Assembly: GCF_035189165.1 (NCBI RefSeq) | Contig: NZ_CP045246.1 | Coordinates: forward strand, 2,976,001-3,040,000 | Direction of reading: 5' to 3' | Origin: Arthrobacter sp. JZ12 | GTDB lineage: Bacteria > Actinomycetota > Actinomycetes > Actinomycetales > Micrococcaceae | DNA: 64,000 nucleotides | Shown here: positions 42,495 to 51,066 of the stretch, piece by piece | Numbering within the stretch: position 1 is the first letter of the stretch | Layout: each line of letters begins with the position of its first letter | Made by a program: the position numbers and the translations under genes | Notes under the pieces: model-generated | Seen by the model: only the letters and a program-made list of their open reading frames with translations | Told to the model about the DNA's origin: nothing | The model's database searches: none

Positions 42495-43574
42495 TCACCA
42501 ACCGCTGCGGGTGGGTGTATGGCCTTGTCGGGAGTCTTCCGGCAGGGCCATTTCCGCGCGGAAGCCCAATAATCGGACGGGCCTCCCCGACTCAACCTTG
42601 CCGAGAAGGCTCAGAGCCTGCTCAAGAACGGACTCCCGGCTTGAGGTCTCCGGGATCTTGCGGGCATAGGTTCTGGTGAGGAAGGGAGCGTAGCGGACCT
42701 TCAGTGTTAGTCCGACCACCGGGCGTCCTTCTTCAGCCACATCGTCCAGGACCCGGGCGACCAGCTCCCGGAGCGCTTCCTCGATCTGGGCGGGCTCGGT
42801 CAGGTTCTGCTGGTAGGTGGTCTCCCGGCTGTGGCCGCGGGCGACATAGGGTGCGTCATCCACGACGCGTTCACCATCCCCGCGTCCCAACTGCTGGTAC
42901 CACGGGCCCATCTTCGGGCCGAACTCTCCCACCAACCCCGCCGGATCCGCTGCCGCAAGCTGTGCCACGGTAGTGATCCCCAGCCCTGCCAGTCTTCGGG
43001 AAACCTTTGGTCCCACTCCCCAGAGCTCGATGGTGGGCCGGTGTCCCATGACTTCCAGCCAGTTGTCCACTGTGAGCCGGAAAACACCGGCGGGTTTGCC
43101 GAAGCCGGTGGCAACCTTGGCCCGCACCAGGGTGTCGCCGATTCCCACGCTGCAGCGCAATTCGGTGCGCTCAAGCACCGCTGCCTGCAGCTGCCTCGCA
43201 TACGCCTCCGGGTCCGCGGTGTTGACGCCGACAAAGGCTTCATCCCAACCCAGCACCTGAACCGTTGCGCCGTCCTGTTCGCGCAGCGTCGCCATCACCT
43301 TTTCGGAAGCAGCGATGTACGTCTCGTTATCAACCGGCAGGATGACGGCGTCCGGCACCTTGCGGGCGGCGACGCGCAACGGCATACCGGATCCGACGCC
43401 GAAAGCCCGCGCCTCATAGGAAGCGGTTGAGACGACGGCCCGCTCGGAGGGATCACCACGTCCGCCGACGATCAGTGGCTTGCCTGCCAACTCCGGCCTA
43501 CGCAGCACCTCGACAGCCGCGATGAACTGGTCGAGGTCCACGTGCAACACCCACGGCTTCGAAAGTCGGCTCAC
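42495..43574 (-). CDS. Y-family DNA polymerase (DNA polymerase IV-like)
   Basis: A 359-residue translesion polymerase of the DinB branch. Catalytic carboxylates are Asp13 in VLHVDLDQFIAAVE and Asp111/Glu112 in VLGWDEAFVGV. YEARAFGVGSGMPLR is the finger motif; GIGDTLVRAKVATGFGKPAG and ELWGVGPKVSRRLAGLGI give the palm end and thumb helix-hairpin-helix. Positions usually Ser (SIDE) are Trp here (GWDE), a known variant group. The GTG at 43574 is favoured over 43610. There is no clamp-binding motif that I can identify at the C-terminus and no SOS box upstream. Confidence 0.87.
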   Translation of the reverse strand: MSRLSKPWVLHVDLDQFIAAVEVLRRPELAGKPLIVGGRGDPSERAVVSTASYEARAFGVGSGMPLRVAARKVPDAVILPVDNETYIAASEKVMATLREQDGATVQVLGWDEAFVGVNTADPEAYARQLQAAVLERTELRCSVGIGDTLVRAKVATGFGKPAGVFRLTVDNWLEVMGHRPTIELWGVGPKVSRRLAGLGITTVAQLAAADPAGLVGEFGPKMGPWYQQLGRGDGERVVDDAPYVARGHSRETTYQQNLTEPAQIEEALRELVARVLDDVAEEGRPVVGLTLKVRYAPFLTRTYARKIPETSSRESVLEQALSLLGKVESGRPVRLLGFRAEMALPEDSRQGHTPTRSGW

Positions 43575-43714
43575 GTCCCTAGTCTGCTCGCCACAACGGG
43601 AATGCACCACAGGTTCGGCTCCGGCTGCTGGGGGCGGATTGACGCGTCACCGTTCGGACTACAAAGCTGGGGAGAACGCAAGGCTCAAATCAGGATTCCA
43701 CCAGGAGGAAAACC

Positions 43715-44548
43715 ATGACCCATGCAGTGGCACCCACCATCGAACTGCTCAGCGGCGCATCCATTCCGGTACTCGGACTGGGCACCTGGCCGTTGACGGA
43801 TGATGAGGCTGCGACCGCCGTCGAGCAGGCCATCGCCGCCGGGTACCGGCTGATCGATACCGCCGAGAATTACGGCAACGAGGCCGGCGTGGGTGAAGGA
43901 ATCCGCCGCTCGGGCATCAGTCGCGAACAGCTGTTCATCACCACCAAGTTCAACAAGAAATGGCACAGTGCCGACGGCGTTCGGCAAGCCTTCGAACTGA
44001 GTGCGGCCAAGCTGGGCGTCGACTACATCGATCTGCTGCTGGTCCACTGGCCAAACCCGGCACAGGACAGCTACGTGGACGCCGTCAAGGGCCTTGCGGC
44101 GCTACGTGAGGAAGGGCTGCTGCGCGCCATCGGCGTCTCCAACTTCAAAGCTCACCACCTGCAGCGGCTTCTGGATGAAGGCCTCGTTCCCGACGTCAAC
44201 CAGATTCAGCTGGACCCGAGGCATACCCGTCCCGAATTGCGTGAGTTCCACGCCCGAAACGGCATTGTCACTGAGTCCTGGAGCCCCATCGGCCAGGGCG
44301 GCGCACTCCTGCAGGACCCGGTGATCGATCAGCTTGCCGACAAGTACGGGATGACTCCGGCACAGATCGTGCTTCGCTGGCATCTTCAGCTGGGACTCGT
44401 CGCGATCCCCAAGTCATCCAATCCCATGCGCATCAAGCAGAACATCAACCTGTTCGGGTTTGAACTCACCGATGAGGAAGTTGGCTCGCTCAGCGCGATG
44501 GATACCGGCGAAAGCGACATCGCAGACTCCGACTCCTTCGGCCACTGA
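43715..44548 (+). CDS. Aldo/keto reductase, 2,5-diketogluconate reductase-like (AKR5)
   Basis: A 277-residue NADPH-dependent reductase. The catalytic tetrad is in RLIDTAENYGNE (Asp, Tyr), ITTKFNKK (Lys) and LLLVHWPNP (His); IGVSNFKAHHLQRL, NQIQLDP and VAIPKSSNPMRIKQN are AKR5 signatures. CCAGGAGGAAAACC before the ATG is a near-perfect ribosome-binding site. Likely reduces small aldehydes or ketones. Convergent with the pdxH-like gene, 16 bases apart. Confidence 0.92.
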   Translation: MTHAVAPTIELLSGASIPVLGLGTWPLTDDEAATAVEQAIAAGYRLIDTAENYGNEAGVGEGIRRSGISREQLFITTKFNKKWHSADGVRQAFELSAAKLGVDYIDLLLVHWPNPAQDSYVDAVKGLAALREEGLLRAIGVSNFKAHHLQRLLDEGLVPDVNQIQLDPRHTRPELREFHARNGIVTESWSPIGQGGALLQDPVIDQLADKYGMTPAQIVLRWHLQLGLVAIPKSSNPMRIKQNINLFGFELTDEEVGSLSAMDTGESDIADSDSFGH

Positions 44549-44564
44549 CCCCCTTTGATTTGGA

Positions 44565-45212
44565 CTAAGGCCAGAGGAGCTCCCTGCGCCAGCCCTCGCC
44601 GCTTCGCACATAACGCAGGCGGGTATGGCGCCGGTCGGCATCAGCCTGCCAGAACTCGATCCGTTCGGGCGCGACCCTGTAGACAGTCCACGTCGCTGAA
44701 CCCCTGCCCTCGATTCCATCCAGTTCCCGTTCGACGGCGGCACTCACCGACTCGCCTGCAAGGATGGGTTCGCTCTGCTCCCCTGCAAGCACGAGCGCGC
44801 GTGCCGCGGGATGGCGGCGGCGGAAGTCGGCGTCGTTCTCTTCCGCCGAGGCGGGCGTAACGGGGCCGCTTACCCGAATCTGCCGACCGGCGGCCTGCCA
44901 GAAGAAGGTCAACGCCGCGTGAGGGGTGGCGTTCAACTGGCGGCCCTTGGGGCTGTCGCTGCTCGTGGCGAAGGAGAAGCCGCCCTCGTCCAGGTCCCGC
45001 AGGACGACTACCCGGGCATCCGGGCAGCCGTCGCCGTCGGCGGTGGAAAGCACCACTGCGTGTGGAGCGGGAACGCCGTCGTCGATCGCGGCCGCCAGCC
45101 ACCGCAGGAACAGGTCGTGGGGAGATTCAGGGGCCGACCCCGGGTCGAATGGACGCATCCCGTCGGGAAAGACCGCCAGGCCGCGGAGCAGGTCTCCAGC
45201 ACTCGAAGTCAT
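44565..45212 (-). CDS. Pyridoxamine 5'-phosphate oxidase-like protein
   Basis: A 215-residue FMN-binding split-barrel protein of the PdxH type, which oxidises PNP or PMP to pyridoxal 5'-phosphate. Typical segments are the N-terminal DPGSAPESPHDLFLRWLAAAIDDGVPAPHAVVLSTAD, ARVVVLRDLDEGGFSFATSSDSPKGRQL (FMN phosphate contact), ALTFFWQAAGRQIRVSGPV and the C-terminal RLRYVRSGEGWRRELLWP, where PdxH usually ends ERLAP. The unusual end leaves a related oxidase possible. The ATG at 45212 has TAGGCT 7 bases upstream on this strand, so probably leaderless. Confidence 0.8.
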   Translation of the reverse strand: MTSSAGDLLRGLAVFPDGMRPFDPGSAPESPHDLFLRWLAAAIDDGVPAPHAVVLSTADGDGCPDARVVVLRDLDEGGFSFATSSDSPKGRQLNATPHAALTFFWQAAGRQIRVSGPVTPASAEENDADFRRRHPAARALVLAGEQSEPILAGESVSAAVERELDGIEGRGSATWTVYRVAPERIEFWQADADRRHTRLRYVRSGEGWRRELLWP

Positions 45213-45290
45213 GTCGCCCAGCCTACTGATTCCCCGCCGGCGAGCGCCCGCTGTCCTGCGTACCTTTCCCCACGTTGCTATCGTCGAGGG

Positions 45291-46109
45291 ATGGCATTCC
45301 AGGATCCGGAGGATGAGGACTCCCACGTCGGAACACGCGACCTCACCCGGTGGCAGACGCCGGTCGGCAGCTTCCTGGTCGCCTGCGTCCGGCAACTGGC
45401 AAAGTGGATCGGTCACCGCTGGGCACTGCTGGCTCTGCTTGTGGTGGGCATCGGCGGCGCCGTCGCGCTTACTGTCGCTTCGGCCGAGGTCTACGAAGCG
45501 GTAGCGGACCGGGACGGCATTGCCTCGCTCGACCAGCCCGCGCTGGATGCAGCAATCGACGTCCGGTCACCCTGGCTCAACGGGGCGGCGACAGCGTTCA
45601 CGCATCTCGGCGGTCCGGTCGGCATGCCCGTGCTCGCAGGGACAGTAACGCTCGCGCTCACCCTTGTGCGGCGGTCCTTCACACCGCTCATCCTGATGGG
45701 CGTGGGCGCAGCGGGATCACTGCTGATGACCGTCCTCGGCAAGGACGCCATCGGCCGACTCCGGCCTGACACCGACTTCGCCATTCCTCCCTTCGAGCTG
45801 TCGCCGTCATTCCCCAGCGGTCACACGCTCAACGCGGTGGTTCTCTCAGGGATCGTCGCGTACCTTCTGATGCTTCGTCAGCGGCGCAAGCGAACCCGAG
45901 CGCTCACCATCACGGTCGCCGTGGTCTTCGCCTTCGTCATGGGCCTCACCCGCGTCTATTTGGGGCACCACTGGCTAACAGACGTGGCGGTGGCGTGGAC
46001 ACTCGGGCTGGCGTGGCTCGCCCTCGTGATTACCGCGCACCGTCTGCTGCTCACCTTCCGGAACCACCGGCGCAACCGTCCAGGCGCTCAACCGGGTGGA
46101 ATTAGCTGA
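45291..46109 (+). CDS. PAP2-family phosphatase
   Basis: A 272-residue membrane protein with the phosphatidic acid phosphatase type 2 motifs KDAIGRLRP (motif 1), PSFPSGHTLN (motif 2, catalytic His) and TRVYLGHHWLTD (motif 3, nucleophile-type His). Several helices surround them, and the active site faces outside. Probably dephosphorylates lipid phosphates or undecaprenyl diphosphate. The ATG has TATCGT (45279-45284) 6 bases upstream. The 3' end overlaps the convergent TPP-enzyme gene by 8 bases. Confidence 0.9.
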   Translation: MAFQDPEDEDSHVGTRDLTRWQTPVGSFLVACVRQLAKWIGHRWALLALLVVGIGGAVALTVASAEVYEAVADRDGIASLDQPALDAAIDVRSPWLNGAATAFTHLGGPVGMPVLAGTVTLALTLVRRSFTPLILMGVGAAGSLLMTVLGKDAIGRLRPDTDFAIPPFELSPSFPSGHTLNAVVLSGIVAYLLMLRQRRKRTRALTITVAVVFAFVMGLTRVYLGHHWLTDVAVAWTLGLAWLALVITAHRLLLTFRNHRRNRPGAQPGGIS

Positions 46110-47874
46110 GTTCCTCCTCGAGCCTGAGGTACTCACGGAGAAGTTCCAGCGCGTGCGCGTTCCCCTCCGAAGCGAGGCCCTCCTCCATGGACTCCGCGAG
46201 CGACTTACCCGCAGGGAACGGCGGCAGGAGGGGAACGTCCGGGTCGGTGACGATGTCCAGCACAAATGGCCGGTCGGCGGCGAGCGCCCGCTCCCATGCC
46301 GGTCCAACGTCGTCGGGCGTCTCCACCCGCAGACCGTCCAGGCCCAGCAGCTTCGCGTAGCCGGCGTAATCCACATCGGGAAGGGCCTGGCTATCAGCGA
46401 ATCGGGGCTCGGCTTCGGTCTCGCGCTGTTCCCAGGTCACCTCGGCGAGATCGCGGTTGTTGAGGATGCAGATTGCGAAAACCGGGTTGGCCCAGGACCG
46501 CCACAGCCTGCTGACCGTAATCAGCTCGGCCATCCCGGTCATCTGGAACCCGCCGTCACCGCTGAGCACCACAACCGGCCGCTCGGGCGAGGCCAGCTTC
46601 GCCGCGAGTCCATAGGGCACTCCGCCGCCCATGCTGGCCAGCGTGCTGGAGAGGTGGGCGGGCACGCCGGCCGGCAGGTGCAGCTGGCGGGCGTACCAGT
46701 AGACGCAACTGCCGACGTCGAGCGCCACCTGCGCGTCGGACGGCAGGCGACCATTCAGCTCCCGGACGGCGCGCTCCGGATTTACCGGCTCCGCCGCCAC
46801 CATCGCCCGGGCCTCGCTGAGCCGGCGCCACGAATCCACGTGGCGTTCTACGTCGGAGCGCCAGCCGATGCGTTCGTCGACCAGGGGCAGCAACGCCCGG
46901 AGGGATTCCGCTGCGTCACCGGTGAGCGCAACCTCCACCGGGTAGCGGTTGCCGATCGCCTTGGCGTCGCTGTCTATCTGGATGGCGCGCGCCTGGCCCG
47001 GCGGCGGATAGAACTCCGTCCACGGATCATTCGAGCCCACGATCAGCAGCGTGTCGCAGGAACCCATCGCCCAACCGCTGGCGGTAGTGCCCAGGTGACC
47101 CATGGTCCCAGCCGCCCAGGGCTGCGTCTCGTCGACGTACGGTTTGCCCAGGAGGCTGGTGACGACGGCAGCGCCCAGCTTCTCCGCGAGCGCAGCCACC
47201 TCTTCCTGCGCGTTCCGCGCACCCTGCCCGACCAGCAGCGCCAGCTTTGATCCGGCGTTAAGGACCGCAGCGGCGTCGTGCAGGTCCTGTTCCCGGGGCA
47301 TTACGGTTCCCGGGCTCCAAAGGGGCGCGGAAGGAACGACGCCGTGTTCGTGCCCGGGCTCGGTTGCCGGCTCCTGCTGCACATCGTGCGGAAGGATTAC
47401 GACGGCGGGCGACCGGGTGGCGAGGGCCGCCTTGAAGGCGCGGTCCAGCACCATGGGAGCCTGCTCGGGGCTGTTCACCTGCTGCCGGAACTCAGCCGCC
47501 ACGTCCTTGAACAAGCTCTGCAGGTCGATCTCCTGCTGGTACGCCGATCCCAGGACCGTCTGGCTCTGTTGGCCGACCAGGGCCACCACGGGGACGCTGT
47601 CCATCCGTGCGTCGTATAGCCCGTTGAGCAGGTGGACGGCGCCGGGTCCCTGCGTGGACAGCACAACGCCCACGCCCCCGGTGTACTTGGCGTGGCCCAC
47701 TGCCATGAAGGCCGCGTTCTCCTCGTGGCGCGCCTGGATGAACTCCGGCGCCCCGGCGCGCCGAAGCGCGCCGAGCACCGGGTTGATCCCGTCACCGCTG
47801 TATCCGAAGACCCGGTTGACCCCCCACGAAGTCAACCGCTCGACTATTGCGTCCGCTACCAGCCGGTCCCCCAT
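46102..47874 (-). CDS. Thiamine-diphosphate enzyme, pyruvate oxidase-like
   Basis: A 590-residue ThDP-dependent enzyme of the pyruvate oxidase/acetolactate synthase superfamily. N-terminal PYR domain: GVNRVFGYSGDGINPVLGAL and IQARHEENAAFMAVGHAKYTG (catalytic Glu). Central Rossmann domain: ~200-340. C-terminal PP domain: VLSGDGGFQMTGMAEL to ILNNRD, the GDG...NN diphosphate motif. The start ATG overlaps the upstream baeRF stop (TGATG), so translation is coupled. It has no clear lipid-binding tail as in E. coli PoxB. Substrate is most likely pyruvate, but others are possible. Confidence 0.86.
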   Translation of the reverse strand: MGDRLVADAIVERLTSWGVNRVFGYSGDGINPVLGALRRAGAPEFIQARHEENAAFMAVGHAKYTGGVGVVLSTQGPGAVHLLNGLYDARMDSVPVVALVGQQSQTVLGSAYQQEIDLQSLFKDVAAEFRQQVNSPEQAPMVLDRAFKAALATRSPAVVILPHDVQQEPATEPGHEHGVVPSAPLWSPGTVMPREQDLHDAAAVLNAGSKLALLVGQGARNAQEEVAALAEKLGAAVVTSLLGKPYVDETQPWAAGTMGHLGTTASGWAMGSCDTLLIVGSNDPWTEFYPPPGQARAIQIDSDAKAIGNRYPVEVALTGDAAESLRALLPLVDERIGWRSDVERHVDSWRRLSEARAMVAAEPVNPERAVRELNGRLPSDAQVALDVGSCVYWYARQLHLPAGVPAHLSSTLASMGGGVPYGLAAKLASPERPVVVLSGDGGFQMTGMAELITVSRLWRSWANPVFAICILNNRDLAEVTWEQRETEAEPRFADSQALPDVDYAGYAKLLGLDGLRVETPDDVGPAWERALAADRPFVLDIVTDPDVPLLPPFPAGKSLAESMEEGLASEGNAHALELLREYLRLEEELS

Positions 47875-49013
47875 CAGCCGGCTGTGGGAACGGTGGGGCC
47901 AACGGGCCAGCGCAGCAGCGCCGCCACGGGGCCGCCGTCGAGCGCGCCCGAGGGGAACAGCGCCACCTCTGCATCGGTCAGCACGGCTGCCCGCAACAAC
48001 GACGACGGCGCTGGCACCTCCCCCAGTACCGGCGCCCCGGCGGTTTCCCCGTCGACGAAGGCGGTCCACGGCTCCGATCCCAATGCCAGCAGACGCTGCC
48101 CGTTCAGGCCCGCTGTCTCCAGCAGGAGCGTGTCAACCTGCGCCTGCTGCAGCGCCGGAACCACCAGGCCGATGCCCTCGGCAGCCTCCGGATTGCTGCG
48201 GCCCTTCTGGTTGTTCAACCGCTCCAGCAACTGCTCCTGCCGCCGTGCGATGCACTCTGCCACCCGTTTCTCGATCTCCTGCGCATAGGCTTCCTTGTCG
48301 GCGCCCTCCGTCCGGCTATGGCTCTCGACGACGCTCAGAATCTCCTTCGACTGTTCACTGAGTTGCTCAGCCACGAGATTCCGCGCCCGAATGTCGCCGG
48401 CCACGATGAGCAACCGCGCCTTGTTGCTGCGGACAACGCGGTCGATCTCGCCGGCGATATCGCCTGCGTTGGCCTTCCAAATGTTCTCCGTCCGGTGCTG
48501 GTAGCGGCCCTGAGACCAGCCGCCGCTCGGAACCTTCTTGATGTTCTCGGTCTCGCCTTCCACGTGCATCATGTCGTCGTCGGACAGGCCGTTGGCGCGT
48601 CGGAGGTGGATCTCGCCGCCGTCCCTTCCCACTTCGGCCACTACATAGGCAAAGTCATCCGGCCGGTGCCAGAGCAGAGGGCACAGGTTCGGAACCTCGT
48701 TGACCGCCGTGAACTCGGGCAGCGCAAGCTCGCCGGGGAGGAATTCGTCGAGCTCCACGGTGCCGTTGGCGACGACGATCAGGCGGGCCACCGGATCAGG
48801 CAAACCCTTCGCGGTTGTGCGCAGCGCGTCGGCAACAGCGCGCCGATCCTCCTTGGACGCTCCAGCCTCCTCCAGAGCGGTGGCGATGTTGTCAGGCCGC
48901 ACATCGTCCGCGTGCAGGGAGTCGACCGTTCCGGTGCTCGCATCGGTGTACACGGTGACCCAGGGGCCGGACTTCCTGTAGAGATCTCCAAGCGCGTGCA
49001 GGGAGCTTGTCAC
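47874..49013 (-). CDS. baeRF/Vms1-like family protein (Rv2629-like)
   Basis: A 379-residue protein of the bacterial/archaeal eRF1-related family, related to mycobacterial Rv2629. Segment VPSGGWSQGRYQHRTENIWKANA is the conserved GGxSQxR(Y/F)Q-like catalytic-loop region comparable to the release-factor or Vms1 loop; LLIVAGDIRARNLVAEQLS and the C-terminal VDTLLLETAG form the L7Ae/Rossmann-like part. A role in ribosome rescue or hibernation is inference. It is the middle of a three-gene operon: start overlaps the upstream acidic ORF stop (GTGA), stop overlaps the TPP-enzyme ATG. Confidence 0.8.
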   Translation of the reverse strand: MTSSLHALGDLYRKSGPWVTVYTDASTGTVDSLHADDVRPDNIATALEEAGASKEDRRAVADALRTTAKGLPDPVARLIVVANGTVELDEFLPGELALPEFTAVNEVPNLCPLLWHRPDDFAYVVAEVGRDGGEIHLRRANGLSDDDMMHVEGETENIKKVPSGGWSQGRYQHRTENIWKANAGDIAGEIDRVVRSNKARLLIVAGDIRARNLVAEQLSEQSKEILSVVESHSRTEGADKEAYAQEIEKRVAECIARRQEQLLERLNNQKGRSNPEAAEGIGLVVPALQQAQVDTLLLETAGLNGQRLLALGSEPWTAFVDGETAGAPVLGEVPAPSSLLRAAVLTDAEVALFPSGALDGGPVAALLRWPVGPTVPTAG

Positions 49014-49255
49014 TGCGCCTCCTCGTCGGTTGTGGCGTCGTCGGTGTCGGTGTCATCGCCGGTGTTGCCTTGATTCGGTTGGCGCTCGTAAACGGGCGCT
49101 TCCTCAAGGGGGACGTCGACGTCGTCGTCAATCGTTTCGGTTTCCCGCCAGTCTTCGGCGCGGGTGTGATGGCCCCCCTGCACCAAGCCCTGCGTCTCGT
49201 GTTTCATCTGGTCGTCCACATGTGGACCGTGGGTGGTGTTGCCGCGCTCAGCCAT
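49010..49255 (-). CDS. Small acidic hypothetical protein, first gene of baeRF operon
   Basis: An 81-residue, highly acidic, likely disordered protein (GDDTDTDDATTDEEAQ at the end, several His near the N-terminus: GNTTHGPHVDDQMKHE). Unknown family. Its stop overlaps the baeRF start by 4 bases, so it belongs to the operon. It is divergent from the phosphoribosyltransferase gene with 111 bases between; that AT-rich region (taagattactta near 49299) probably holds both promoters. Confidence 0.65.
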   Translation of the reverse strand: MAERGNTTHGPHVDDQMKHETQGLVQGGHHTRAEDWRETETIDDDVDVPLEEAPVYERQPNQGNTGDDTDTDDATTDEEAQ

Positions 49256-49366
49256 GGCGTACCTCTTTCATGTTCGGCTTGCAGATGGGCGAAAATGATA
49301 AGATTACTTACGGTCTATCATTCTCTGGGCTCGAAGAAAAGACCTGTCGGCCCACCGGGGGAGCAG

Positions 49367-50257
49367 ATGCCACGCATGCGTGAAAGTGACCGCTACGCCG
49401 ACCGCGAGCACGCCGGGCGGCATCTCGCGGACGTGCTCGAGCCGGTGCTGCACGGCGTTCATCCCCTCGTGCTCGCCCTTCCCCGGGGCGGTGTTCCGGT
49501 AGCCGCCGTGGTTGCCGATTCCTGCCTTGCACCCCTGGATCTGGTCATGGTCCGGAAGGTTGGCGTGCCGGGTTATCCGGAGCTCGCGATGGGTGCCATC
49601 GCATCAATCGGTGGGACCCTGGAGACAGTGCGGAACGTGCGTGTCCTCGCTGATATCCGAAGTGCAGATGCAGCGTTCACTCGGGTCGCCGCACAGGAAC
49701 AGGCGGAGCTCGAACGCCGCGAGCGCCTGTACCGGGCCGGACTCGAACCGTTGTCGGTCAGAGGCCAGGCGGTGGTTGTGGTCGACGACGGCGTAGCCAC
49801 CGGCGCAACCATGCGCGCCGCCGTCGCGGCAGTGCGCAAGAGCGGGGCGGAGCGGGTGATCGCCGCTGCACCGGTGTTCCTCGCCTCGGCGATGGACGCC
49901 GTCGGACCCGAAGTGGATCAGCTGGTCAGCCCCTGGAGCGCGCCGAACCTGCCCGCAGTGGGCAGCGCCTACCGCAGTTTCCCGCAGGTCTCGGACGAAG
50001 AGGTACAGCGGTTGTTGAGCGCCGCACGCGAGCGTAGGTTGGGGACCATGACGGATTACGCAGATCTTCCCAAGGCCTACCGCGCCTACCTGGACACCCT
50101 GGACGAGAGCACGGCCAACGCTGTACTTCCCGTCCTCAAGCAGTCAGTCGCCGGCGGCGAGCACGGTGTTCTGATCAGTACCAACCTCGGACCCGACACT
50201 CAGGCCGAGGTCTCCCCCGAGGTCCCGTTCGGCGAGGTCCGCGAGACGGTCCGCTAG
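49367..50257 (+). CDS. Phosphoribosyltransferase with extra C-terminal tail
   Basis: A 296-residue protein. Residues ~15-225 are a type I phosphoribosyltransferase: PLVLALPRGGVPVAAVVA, VRKVGVPGYPELAMGAIA and the PRPP-binding loop VVVVDDGVATGATMRAAV. This group is often near stress genes and its base substrate is unknown. The last 69 residues (from Met228, MTDYADLPKAYRAYLDTLD) resemble an independent small protein fused in frame. Ribosome-binding site GGGGGAG before ATG 49367; the longer upstream frame overlaps other genes and is rejected. It lies 3 bases before the metallo-hydrolase gene. Confidence 0.82.
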   Translation: MPRMRESDRYADREHAGRHLADVLEPVLHGVHPLVLALPRGGVPVAAVVADSCLAPLDLVMVRKVGVPGYPELAMGAIASIGGTLETVRNVRVLADIRSADAAFTRVAAQEQAELERRERLYRAGLEPLSVRGQAVVVVDDGVATGATMRAAVAAVRKSGAERVIAAAPVFLASAMDAVGPEVDQLVSPWSAPNLPAVGSAYRSFPQVSDEEVQRLLSAARERRLGTMTDYADLPKAYRAYLDTLDESTANAVLPVLKQSVAGGEHGVLISTNLGPDTQAEVSPEVPFGEVRETVR

Positions 50258-50260
50258 CGG

Positions 50261-51058
50261 GTGGACGGGCACGACGCCGCACTGCAGGTCAGCAGCCCAC
50301 TCACCCGATTTCGGCTGGCCCCCAACCCGGGACCGATGAGCCTGGACGGAACCAACTCGTACCTTATTGGGGCGCCGGAAGCACCTTCCGTGGTGGTTGT
50401 GGACCCCGGACCGCTCGATGATGTGCACCTTGCAGCGCTCCAATCCTCCGGGCCGGTTGAACTGGTGCTCATAACCCACCACCATCGCGATCATACGGAG
50501 GCGAGCGCGCGCTTTCACCAGCTGACGGGAGCGCCCGTGCGGGCGCTGGACCCGGCTCAGTCCCACGGCGGGCCGCCTCTCCTAGACGGAGAGACCATCT
50601 CGGCAGCGGGCGTGCGGATCAACGTGCTGGCGACGCCGGGCCATACCGCCGACTCGGTGTGCTTCTTCCTCCCCGACGACGGCCCCTCCGGCTCCCTGCT
50701 GACCGGCGACACTGTGCTGGGCCGGGGAACCACGGTGCTCAGCTACCCGGACGGCACCCTGGGCGAATACCTGCGGTCGCTCGACCTGCTCGAAGGTCTT
50801 GGAAACGCCGCTGTGCTCCCGGCGCACGGGCCGGCCCTCCCGGGCATTGCCGACGCCGCCCGCTCGTACCGTTCGCATCGGCTGGAACGGCTGGACCAGG
50901 TGAGGGCGGCGCTGCTCGCCCTTGGGCTCACTGCGGGTGAGGCCAGTGTCGGCGCGGTCGCGGACCGGGTGTATGCCGACGTCGACCCTTCCGTTCGCCG
51001 GGCGGCGGAGCAGTCGGTGGCCGCCCAACTGCACTATCTGCGGGAAACTTCCGGCTAG
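50261..51058 (+). CDS. MBL-fold metallo-hydrolase, LACTB2-like
   Basis: A 265-residue metallo-beta-lactamase-fold protein. The metal-binding HxHxDH motif is ITHHHRDHTEA (His73, His75, Asp77, His78); further ligands are in ATPGHTADSVCFFL and LLTGDTVLG. A C-terminal winged-helix-like segment (~215-265) matches LACTB2-type proteins, some of which are RNases. The start is GTG at 50261, 3 bases after the phosphoribosyltransferase stop, indicating one transcript. Confidence 0.86.
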   Translation: MDGHDAALQVSSPLTRFRLAPNPGPMSLDGTNSYLIGAPEAPSVVVVDPGPLDDVHLAALQSSGPVELVLITHHHRDHTEASARFHQLTGAPVRALDPAQSHGGPPLLDGETISAAGVRINVLATPGHTADSVCFFLPDDGPSGSLLTGDTVLGRGTTVLSYPDGTLGEYLRSLDLLEGLGNAAVLPAHGPALPGIADAARSYRSHRLERLDQVRAALLALGLTAGEASVGAVADRVYADVDPSVRRAAEQSVAAQLHYLRETSG

Positions 51059-51066
51059 GGCACGCA

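Noticed and set aside
43575-43714. SOS box before the Y-family polymerase
   Set aside because: No CGAAC-N4-GTTCG type palindrome is present in the region.
49007-49366. N-terminal extension of the phosphoribosyltransferase
   Set aside because: The open frame overlaps the acidic ORF on the other strand and holds no family sequence; a strong ribosome-binding site marks 49367.
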